NCBI RefSeq assembly: GCF_963666145.1 | Contig: NZ_OY762614.1 | Location: forward strand, 558,001-622,000 | Direction of reading: 5' to 3' | Source of the DNA: an uncultured Desulfobacter sp. | GTDB lineage: Bacteria; Desulfobacterota; Desulfobacteria; Desulfobacterales; Desulfobacteraceae | DNA: 64,000 nt | Shown here: piece by piece, positions 27,785-35,104 of the stretch | How positions within the stretch are numbered: position 1 is the first letter of the stretch | How the letters are laid out: each line of letters begins with the position of its first letter | The notes under the pieces: model-generated | Seen by the model: only the letters and a program-made list of their open reading frames with translations | Databases searched by the model: none | What the model was told of the DNA's origin: nothing | Translations under genes and position numbers: made by a program

Positions 27785-28636
27785 ATGAAATGGTTACAGT
27801 TTTTTACGCCAGCCAAATCAATGGATACCGGGCAGGCAAAGGAATTTATCTCCACACACCCCAACCAAGCCACCACCATCCTTGATGTCCGTCAGCCCTC
27901 TGAATATGAGGAGCGTCACATCCCGGGGGCAGTCCTGATCCCGTTGTCAGAGCTTTCGGACCGGCTTGAAGAACTTGACCCGGAAAAGCCGACCCTGGTG
28001 TACTGTGCCATAGGCGGGCGCAGTCGCGTGGCGGCCCAGATGCTGGCCGGCAAGGGATTTAAAAAGGTCATCAATGTATCCGGCGGCATAAAGGCATGGG
28101 AATCTGAAATCGCCATCGGAGATCAGGATCTGGGTATAGACTTGTTTTCCGACACTGAAGATCCGGCCCTGGTACTCAAGGCGGCCTACTCCCTTGAACA
28201 GGGGTTGAGGGATTTCTATCTGACCCTGGGCGGCCAGGCAACCAATCCCAAGGTGAAAGAACTGTTTGCAAAACTTTCCGAAATCGAGTTGAAACACCAA
28301 ACCTCTATTTTTCAGGCCTATCTGGATATCAGCGGGGAAACCCAAAAGATATCTCAAAAAGAGTTCGAAGGCATGGTGGAAGTAAAAGCGCTGGAGGGCG
28401 GTCTTTCAACCGAGCAGTATCTTGGGCTGTTCAACCCGGACCTGGAAAAGGAGACCGATGTCATCTCCCTTGCCATGTCCATTGAAGCCCAGGCCCTGGA
28501 TCTTTACCAGCGCCTTGCATTGAAAATAAACAACCCGGATTCAAAACAGATTGTTCAAAAAATCGCCAGTGAAGAAAAAACGCATCTGGAAAGCCTGGGC
28601 AAACTGATGGACTCGCTGAAGGGAACAGACCAATGA
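27785..28636 (+). CDS. Rhodanese-rubrerythrin-like fusion protein
   Basis: The ATG at 27785 follows TCTGGAGGTTCATAAA; the frame upstream to 27668 has no coding character. Residues about 10-110 form a rhodanese domain with active-site Cys in LVYCAIGGRSRVA. Residues about 125-280 form a ferritin-like/rubrerythrin helical domain with paired Glu and EExxH-type metal ligands (EIELKH, SIEAQALD, EEKTH). No rubredoxin cysteines are visible. Such fusions suggest linked sulfur transfer and peroxide or iron chemistry in the anaerobic cytoplasm. The stop codon overlaps the next gene's ATG by four bases. Confidence 0.87.
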   Translation: MKWLQFFTPAKSMDTGQAKEFISTHPNQATTILDVRQPSEYEERHIPGAVLIPLSELSDRLEELDPEKPTLVYCAIGGRSRVAAQMLAGKGFKKVINVSGGIKAWESEIAIGDQDLGIDLFSDTEDPALVLKAAYSLEQGLRDFYLTLGGQATNPKVKELFAKLSEIELKHQTSIFQAYLDISGETQKISQKEFEGMVEVKALEGGLSTEQYLGLFNPDLEKETDVISLAMSIEAQALDLYQRLALKINNPDSKQIVQKIASEEKTHLESLGKLMDSLKGTDQ

Positions 28637-29754
28637 AAAAGAACCTGGTGCTGATCGGCGGCGGCCATGCCCACATGACCGCACTTGAGAATATTTCCCG
28701 GTTTGTGAAAAAAGGGTATCAGGTGACCGTGATTGGTCCCTCCTTTTACCACTATTATTCGGGCATGGGGCCTGGGATGCTGGGCGGAACATACACCCCG
28801 TCGGACATTCGTTTTGCCACCCGTGATGTTGTCTGCAAACAGGGCGGAACTTTTATAAAGGATTATGCGACCCGCATTGACCCGGCAGCCAAAACAATTC
28901 TCACGGCCGGGGGCCAAAGTGTGAGCTATGATGTAGTCTCGGTAAATGCAGGCTCCTATGTCTCCATGCAAGACATACCTGAAGATGCAGACAATACTTA
29001 TCCGGTCAAGCCCATTGAAAAGCTGATGGAAGCAGCAGAAAAACTCAAGCTTCTTTTTGACCGAAAAAAAGCGGTGGTAACCATCGTCGGCGGCGGGCCT
29101 TCGTCTGCGGAAGTGGCAGGAAACATATGGCAACTAGCACACCAGACAAAAGGGAATATGCCGGAGATAAAAATTCTTGCGGGCAAGCGGTTTATGGGCA
29201 GATTTCCCGAAAGTGTGCGAAGCCGTGTGATCCGGATTCTTACAAAAAGGGGTATCCAAATTTTTGAAAACGGGTATGTAAAAAAAATCACGGCCGAATC
29301 CATTGTCATGGAATCCGGAGAATCACTCGCCACAGATTTTACGTTTCTTGCATCCGGCGTAAAACCCTCAACACTTTTTGAAACATCCGGCCTGCCGGTG
29401 GGTCCGGATAAGGGGATGCTGGTAAACAAATATCTGCAAAGCATCACCTATCCGGATATCTTCGGCGGCGGGGACTGTATCTGTTTTAAAGATCGACCGT
29501 TGGACAAGGTGGGGGTGTATGCGGTCCGGCAAAATCCGGTGTTGCTGAACAACCTGCTTGCCCAACTTGAAGGAAAGCCGCTGCAGGTGTTTGAACCGGG
29601 ACCGGAGTACCTGTTAATCTTTAACCTTGGCGCAAACTTCGGTGTCTTGAAAAAAAAGAGGTTGGTGTTCAGCGGGAAACCGGCATTCTGGATCAAAAAT
29701 TATATTGATACAAAATTCATGAAAAAATTTCAGGCCATAGAGAAAACCCTTTAA
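28633..29754 (+). CDS. FAD-dependent NAD(P)H oxidoreductase, SelD-associated NDH-2-like
   Basis: An N-terminal dinucleotide fold (LVLIGGGHAHMTALENI) and a second fold (VTIVGGGPSSAEVAG) bind FAD and NAD(P)H, and GGDCICF near 270 completes the FAD site. GGGHAH and YSGMGPGML are typical of the oxidoreductase that is found alone or fused to selenide-water dikinase. No CxxC redox pair is visible, so it resembles type-II NADH dehydrogenase more than disulfide reductases. It may reduce a quinone or a sulfur/selenium species. It is translationally coupled to the rhodanese-rubrerythrin gene and converges with the glycosyltransferase operon. Confidence 0.82.
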   Translation: MKKNLVLIGGGHAHMTALENISRFVKKGYQVTVIGPSFYHYYSGMGPGMLGGTYTPSDIRFATRDVVCKQGGTFIKDYATRIDPAAKTILTAGGQSVSYDVVSVNAGSYVSMQDIPEDADNTYPVKPIEKLMEAAEKLKLLFDRKKAVVTIVGGGPSSAEVAGNIWQLAHQTKGNMPEIKILAGKRFMGRFPESVRSRVIRILTKRGIQIFENGYVKKITAESIVMESGESLATDFTFLASGVKPSTLFETSGLPVGPDKGMLVNKYLQSITYPDIFGGGDCICFKDRPLDKVGVYAVRQNPVLLNNLLAQLEGKPLQVFEPGPEYLLIFNLGANFGVLKKKRLVFSGKPAFWIKNYIDTKFMKKFQAIEKTL

Positions 29755-29760
29755 ATCTTT

Positions 29761-29795
29761 CCCCTCTTGCAGATAACGCCTTTTAGCAAGAGGGG
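29761..29795. terminator. Hairpin between convergent operons
   Basis: Perfect 10-bp arms CCCCTCTTGC and GCAAGAGGGG around a 15-base loop, with TTT to the left and CTAAAA to the right. It sits between the oxidoreductase (+) and the glycosyltransferase (-) and probably terminates both. Confidence 0.6.
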
Positions 29796-29841
29796 CTAAA
29801 ACATAATGCTGAAATCCCTGGAGGTAATTCTGAGCAAGTTT

Positions 29842-30534
29842 TCAGTGATAATAAGCCTTTAACTTTTCCGGGCTGACTCCGAAGTAAAAAAGCAGTTGAA
29901 GCATCCAGTTGCGAAAGGTTGTATATATCATTCCTTCCTTTTTCCAGCGCCGGGCAGAGGTTACGACCGGATCTGAAATAAAGCGGATTTTATATCCTTT
30001 TTTCCTGAGCCTGAGCATGATATCCACATCTTCCATCAGGGCAATGGATTTATACCCGCCCAGGGCCCAAAAGCACTCAGATTTAAAGAATATGGCCTGG
30101 TCCCCAAAGGGAATCCGGGTAATCCGGGAGCGCAGGGTCGCCCCTTTTTCAATGATGCGAAACGCCGGATGGGCATCGCCAATGGCCAGATCAAAAGCAC
30201 CGGCGGTTACCCCCTTGTCCCGGCTGATATCGAGAATTGTTTTGAGTGCATTTTCAGGCAAAACGGTATCTGCATGAAGAAACAGCAGCAAATCCGCTGT
30301 TGCGGCCCGGGCCCCATGATTCATCTGTACGCCCCGTCCGGCCGGGGATGCTCTTTTTATAATATCCGGGTCTTTGATCGCTTGAAGGGTACTTTTTTCA
30401 GGCTCACCGTCCACCACAATAATTTCGATGGCCCACAGCATCTGTGATACCGATGATTTTAGCTTATCAATGGTCCGGTTGATGCAATCCGCTTCCCTGT
30501 ACACCGGTATGATCACGGATATGACCGGGTTCAT
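29842..30534 (-). CDS. Family 2 glycosyltransferase, TIGR04283 (arsenosugar-locus) type
   Basis: A GT-A fold with IPVYREADCI at the start, the RGVQMNHGA motif, DxD-like LHADT, and IPFGDQAIF are all characteristic of the TIGR04283 family. That family was named for its regular presence beside arsenosugar genes. The length of 230 residues is normal. It is the last gene of the minus-strand operon and overlaps the DUF3047 gene by ATGA. The acceptor and sugar donor are unknown. The presence of a TIGR04282 protein and an ArsM-type domain in the same operon supports a role in building a sugar-linked metalloid compound. Confidence 0.87.
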   Translation of the reverse strand: MNPVISVIIPVYREADCINRTIDKLKSSVSQMLWAIEIIVVDGEPEKSTLQAIKDPDIIKRASPAGRGVQMNHGARAATADLLLFLHADTVLPENALKTILDISRDKGVTAGAFDLAIGDAHPAFRIIEKGATLRSRITRIPFGDQAIFFKSECFWALGGYKSIALMEDVDIMLRLRKKGYKIRFISDPVVTSARRWKKEGMIYTTFRNWMLQLLFYFGVSPEKLKAYYH

Positions 30535-31292
30535 TGGATCGGGGCGTCCAACGTTGATTTAAAAATAATATCCCCGTAAAAGGCTGTTGACGTCTCGCCC
30601 GTATTGTCCGTGTCGGTCATGATGGCCACCCCCGAAGTCAGTGGGGGCGGATGTCCGAAACTGTCCACATAATCCTGATAAATATTGCGCTCCTCTGTGA
30701 CCCAGGTACCCACCTTTTCCCCACCGCTTTGGACGGCAATCATCATCACCCTATCAACGTAGGGGTTGGGAACCCGGGTCTCTTTGGGCACCCGGTTGGC
30801 CCAGATATAGGTCACCACTGTTGCCGGCGGATACTCGCCATAGACCAATCGAGCGGTCTCAAACTTGGTTTTTTCCCAAAACCCTGCCGCATCCGGATCA
30901 TATTCAAACGCAACATAAATTCGTGCCGGATAATCATCCCCGGTTTTTTGGGTAACGTCCGATTTCTCGTTAACCTGTGTGATTTTCCATTGCCATTGAA
31001 GAATGGGATATTTTTTAACATCAATACCTATTTTCCGAATCAGTCCCGAAGCCGAAGCCTTGCTTTGGGCTTTAACCACGATTCGGCCCTGGTCTTCAAC
31101 AAGTTTGTATTGGGTGTGTGCTTTTATCTTTTTAAATGTTAAGGGCTCCCAGAGCCTGGGTATTATCTCGCCTGTATCTGCCTGGGAAAAGTCGCCTACG
31201 GTTAAAATCGGCTCGGCGCAAACTGCAACGGCGAGGTGCAGAATAATAATGGCAGCACCCACCGCCATCAAAACTTGTGTTTTTCGATTCAA
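30531..31292 (-). CDS. DUF3047 family exported protein
   Basis: The TTG start overlaps the upstream stop codon (TTGA) with GGAG upstream. Residues 1-27 are a signal peptide ending near VCA-E. The rest matches the DUF3047 pattern (IGIDVKKYPILQWQWK, DDYPARIYVAFE, IAVQSG, DYVDSFGHPPP and IMTDTDNTG). It is a beta-rich periplasmic protein of unknown function. The sugar-binding-like fold and the sandwiching between two glycosyltransferases suggest a carbohydrate-related role, but that is only context. Confidence 0.85.
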   Translation of the reverse strand: MNRKTQVLMAVGAAIIILHLAVAVCAEPILTVGDFSQADTGEIIPRLWEPLTFKKIKAHTQYKLVEDQGRIVVKAQSKASASGLIRKIGIDVKKYPILQWQWKITQVNEKSDVTQKTGDDYPARIYVAFEYDPDAAGFWEKTKFETARLVYGEYPPATVVTYIWANRVPKETRVPNPYVDRVMMIAVQSGGEKVGTWVTEERNIYQDYVDSFGHPPPLTSGVAIMTDTDNTGETSTAFYGDIIFKSTLDAPIQ

Positions 31293-31957
31293 AGCATCAC
31301 TCCTTGTTTTAAAAGGTAGTCGGTTGTGTGCACTGCCGTTTTGCCGGAAGGATCAAGAGTAAGAAAGCTCAAGTCCTCCCGGGTATCAATGTCCTGCCAT
31401 ACGGGCAGTGTACAGTGTGAAACCTGATAATCTTTAAACCTGTTCAGGGTCAAATCAAATACCTGGTTGGTCGACCAGGGGATACCATGGAATATCCGGG
31501 GAGTGAATCCTGCGGCCGTAAATCCGATCAGATAATAGCCGCCATCCAGGCTTGGACCGATGGCTGCGCTGCGCTCTTCCAAGCCCGAAAAGGCCGAATC
31601 AATTATCCCGGAAGGCAGATCCGGCAGATCAGACCCGATGAGAACCGCCCTTTCATACCCGGCGGCAAAGGTGTCTGCAAGGGCATTTTCCATTTTATCT
31701 CCTAAGGTGTCGCCCTTTTGGGGGAAAAGATCCAGATCGTCTCCCAGCCAGGTCCGGACAAGTTCATAGGCGTTTTCCGGGTAGTAATACACCCGCAAGG
31801 TCCAGGGGGTTGACTGCACCATATCCAGAACATCCATCACAAAACAGCGGTATAACACCAGGGCGGCGGCATCCCCAACCCCCTTGGCCAGCCGGGTCTT
31901 GACCCGGCCCTTTTCCGGGGCTTTGATAAAAACAATGACCGCGTTGTCTTTTGTCAT
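31289..31957 (-). CDS. DUF2064 / TIGR04282-type glycosyltransferase (arsenosugar-locus)
   Basis: The ATG at 31957 comes two bases after the stop codon of the 1039-residue gene (TAGCCATG), indicating coupling; an upstream in-frame ATG inside that gene is not needed. The sequence has IVFIKAPEKGRVKTRLA at the N terminus, then GSDLPDLP, IGPSLDGGYYLIG and DIDTREDL, the standard TIGR04282 pattern. This is a nucleotidyltransferase-like GT-A fold of about 220 residues. TIGR04282 and TIGR04283 proteins occur side by side in arsenosugar-type loci, as here. Confidence 0.88.
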   Translation of the reverse strand: MTKDNAVIVFIKAPEKGRVKTRLAKGVGDAAALVLYRCFVMDVLDMVQSTPWTLRVYYYPENAYELVRTWLGDDLDLFPQKGDTLGDKMENALADTFAAGYERAVLIGSDLPDLPSGIIDSAFSGLEERSAAIGPSLDGGYYLIGFTAAGFTPRIFHGIPWSTNQVFDLTLNRFKDYQVSHCTLPVWQDIDTREDLSFLTLDPSGKTAVHTTDYLLKQGVML

Positions 31958-31959
31958 GG

Positions 31960-34900
31960 CTACACCTTGAAATAGGGACAGTCCTGCCGGATACACTCCC
32001 TGTTTTTACCCTGTTGCCGGCATTGCACATCACCGTCTGCCTTCAGGGCCAGGGGCAGGATCGTTTTTGACAACCGGGTCATGGTTTTAAATGTTGTCCA
32101 GACCTCCCGCTGGCAGCAACGGGCGGCCTCTATCCGATTCAGGTCGTGGATAATCGCTTCGGACACCTGCTGGACGATCTGCCTGGCCTTGGGTTTTAAC
32201 GGGGTGCTTTTCAAAATGATCCCCAGGGCAATGCCTGCACCAATTGCAGCCCCGCACGTCCCCCAAAACGCGCAGACACCACCGGGGACCCCTCTTCCCC
32301 GCTCAATGGCCGTGGTGATGTCACTGTCCGTGATATCCCCGCCCAAATTTCGATACACAGCCGTGATGACACCGGGCACGACAAAATGATGTTCCGGACC
32401 ATGGAGGGGAAATGAGGGATGACTGCGAAGCTGGTTCATCAAATCAATCATATCCGTTGCATCGGTATGAATGCAGACGTGTTTGACCACATCCACCATA
32501 TCTTTTCCATGGCAGTGGTCGCAGACAAAATGTCCTTGTTCGCATACGGCATTGGCAGGGTATTGCTTACCGCAGAAGACGCAGGCTTCCTGCCGCTGTT
32601 CTTCCAGATAGACCAGAGGTTGGCCGCACAGCATGCAGTCCTGTTGGAACTTGGTGCCCGTTTGCGGGAATGAATCTGGCGTTGGGCTCAAAGCGGCCGT
32701 GTTCTCTTTCACAGGGGGGGGAGGCAACTCACAGCTGCAGGCGTTTACGGCTTCGATGTTGGAGACACCGCCCATGTGATCCAGCTCAAAAATCGTGGTG
32801 TCCTCTCCGGCATCAGAGGGTCTGACGGATTCCGACGCCAGTCCGCGTAACAGCAGCTGGCCGTCGTCCGTCAAAACGGCGGCATGGGGCCCCGGGTAAA
32901 AAACAGTGGTCTTTTCAGGAGATTTAGGCCGAAAAGCCGTATAGGTGACGGCATAAAACTTGTGGCTCAACACCTCTTTGTAAAAAAAGCGTTTCACCAC
33001 CCTGATCCGGCTGAATCCGGCCGATTCCAAAATACTCATCAGCTGAGGCTGCACAAGGGCCCCTGACAGGCACGCCCCCCGGAGTACCGCATCATTCTGA
33101 ATTTCAGGGGGACAGGGCTCATCCGTGACCACGTCGGAAATGAAAATCCGGCCGCCGGGAGCAAGTATCCTAAACACTTCGGCAAAGGTCTGCCGTTTGT
33201 CCTGGGAGAGGTTAATAACGCAGTTGGAGATGACCAGATCCACGGTATTATCGGCCAGGGGAAGTTGTTCAAGAAATCCTTTTTTAAACGCTACGTTCTC
33301 ATACCCCAGATTTTGGGCCACTTCCCCAAGGGGTTTTCGGGCCAAAGCCAGCATGTGATCCAGCATGTCAATCCCGAAGACCTGTCCCGAAGGCCCGGTT
33401 TTCCGGGCGGCAATGTAGCATTCGACCCCTGCCCCGCAGCCAAGATCAACCACGGTGTCACCCAGGCTGACGCCTGCATCCAGGACCGGGCTGCCGCATC
33501 CATAGGACCGAATCCTGGCATATTCAGGAATATGGGACATTTCCGCATCCGGATAGCAGACCGGATTGGTGATGTCCGTATTTTCCTGTAATGCCGCTGC
33601 CGAATAAAAGTCTCCCACAACGCCATGGGTATCGGCCAGGGTAAGTACGCAATTGGAGTGGGTCAGGGCCACAACCTCACCCTCTTTTTCACAATTCAGC
33701 AGCTTTTCCCCCATTTTCCGCCGGATCTGGGGCCAGGGAGCCTCCCGGGTAATTTGGGCCGATTGAATCATTAACCACAATGCCAGACGGCTGTACAACG
33801 CCAGGTAGGGGTCATGTCCCAGGTATGATCCGCCGGTGTGAAAACTGTGATCAATGTCCGGGCCGCCCACAATGTATTTCAGAGGATTGTTCCCGAAAGC
33901 AGGATCATCGTTCACCGACAGGCTTCGCAAGGTTTCAAGGGCCTCACTGTTTCGCCAGACCGTCTCCAGCCCCTGGGAAATACTGCCGCACACGGTCTCT
34001 TTGGGGCCGATCAGGGCCGGGGTAGGAAAGATTACGCCGTCGGGATCCAATGCCAGGGACTCCCACCCGGCATTGCCCAGGTCGTATCGGGTGCCGGGGG
34101 TGGAAAAAACCCGGGCTGCCAGATTGGTGATATTATCAATGGAGATGCCCTGGGCTTGGGCCAGATCATGTGCCTCAATCAAATGGTTGAACAGCTCATC
34201 CATGGACACCCCAGGCTGGGTCGATGCCCGGCCTGTGGTCAAAAGCCACATGTAATGGATGGCGTTCACCGAAAACTCCACGCCCAGTTCAACCATCTTT
34301 GTCATTTGATGGAAATTATCCGGGTGCACCACCATGGAGAGGGTGGTGACAATATTTGATCCTTTCAATGCACCAAGGGCGGCGGTCGTGCTGGCAAAGG
34401 CACCTGCACCCCTTAACCGATCGTTGGTCTCTTCAATACCATCCAGGCTGACCTGGAGAAACAGCCGCTCACACGGCAAGGATTTGAAAAAATCCAGGTG
34501 ATCCGGTATCAGTATCCCGTTGGTCAAAATCACAAGCAGGGTGTCAGGATATTCATTCAAAATCAGACTGCAAATCTTTTGAAAATCGCGATGAACCAGG
34601 GGCTCTCCGCCGGTCAAATAAAAAATCCGGGTGCCCAAAGTGTAAGCCTGTGAAACCGCCGAGGCGATCATGTCAAAATCCATGGCCCTGCTTGTCTTTG
34701 AGGAACATGAAAAAAGACAATGGCGGCAGGCAAGGTTGCATTGATCGGTAATATGCAGCCAGAACTCTTTTAATGATTTAAGGGTCAATGCATGGGCACG
34801 GCCCTTGTAATCGGTTACGTCCGGTGATTTTAACAAGGAGAGAAACTGGGCTTCACGGACAATGGCGCTAAAATCCTTACCACCGGGTGCCAGGGCCGAT

Positions 34901-35079
34901 TTCTCCCCTTGTTCTGCCCCTCCCTGCCCTTTGGCAGAGACAAGATTTTGAAGCAGCCGGTCTCCTGCGGCACTGGGGACGATCCAGTCCACGGATTCGG
35001 GGTTGACGTATACGGCAGTTTTATCCTGTTCAAGTCTGATCCAGCTTTGATACTGAGCTATGTTCAAGTGTACTCCCAT
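31960..35079 (-). CDS. Radical SAM / ArsM-type methyltransferase / DUF5714 fusion protein
   Basis: Four parts are seen in 1039 residues. Residues 1-105 may be a PqqD-like domain. Residues about 105-340 are a radical SAM domain with the cluster motif CNLACRHC, and a reduced SPASM-like tail follows. Residues about 500-700 are a SAM methyltransferase (VVDLGCGAG) with the three cysteines expected of arsenite methyltransferases: YGCG, SNCVINLSQDK and GACLSGAL. A PGPHAAVLTDDGQ tail seen after some ArsM domains follows. From about 790 come a Zn-ribbon-like CMLC/CVFC/CEQGH/CDHC region and a DUF5714 domain. ArsM and a radical SAM enzyme (ArsS) are separate in known arsenosugar loci; here both chemistries are in one chain. 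A TTG at 35067 with GGGAG upstream is an alternative start. Confidence 0.85.
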   Translation of the reverse strand: MGVHLNIAQYQSWIRLEQDKTAVYVNPESVDWIVPSAAGDRLLQNLVSAKGQGGAEQGEKSALAPGGKDFSAIVREAQFLSLLKSPDVTDYKGRAHALTLKSLKEFWLHITDQCNLACRHCLFSCSSKTSRAMDFDMIASAVSQAYTLGTRIFYLTGGEPLVHRDFQKICSLILNEYPDTLLVILTNGILIPDHLDFFKSLPCERLFLQVSLDGIEETNDRLRGAGAFASTTAALGALKGSNIVTTLSMVVHPDNFHQMTKMVELGVEFSVNAIHYMWLLTTGRASTQPGVSMDELFNHLIEAHDLAQAQGISIDNITNLAARVFSTPGTRYDLGNAGWESLALDPDGVIFPTPALIGPKETVCGSISQGLETVWRNSEALETLRSLSVNDDPAFGNNPLKYIVGGPDIDHSFHTGGSYLGHDPYLALYSRLALWLMIQSAQITREAPWPQIRRKMGEKLLNCEKEGEVVALTHSNCVLTLADTHGVVGDFYSAAALQENTDITNPVCYPDAEMSHIPEYARIRSYGCGSPVLDAGVSLGDTVVDLGCGAGVECYIAARKTGPSGQVFGIDMLDHMLALARKPLGEVAQNLGYENVAFKKGFLEQLPLADNTVDLVISNCVINLSQDKRQTFAEVFRILAPGGRIFISDVVTDEPCPPEIQNDAVLRGACLSGALVQPQLMSILESAGFSRIRVVKRFFYKEVLSHKFYAVTYTAFRPKSPEKTTVFYPGPHAAVLTDDGQLLLRGLASESVRPSDAGEDTTIFELDHMGGVSNIEAVNACSCELPPPPVKENTAALSPTPDSFPQTGTKFQQDCMLCGQPLVYLEEQRQEACVFCGKQYPANAVCEQGHFVCDHCHGKDMVDVVKHVCIHTDATDMIDLMNQLRSHPSFPLHGPEHHFVVPGVITAVYRNLGGDITDSDITTAIERGRGVPGGVCAFWGTCGAAIGAGIALGIILKSTPLKPKARQIVQQVSEAIIHDLNRIEAARCCQREVWTTFKTMTRLSKTILPLALKADGDVQCRQQGKNRECIRQDCPYFKV

Positions 35080-35104
35080 TGTAACTATTAATATTTAAAA
35101 ACTA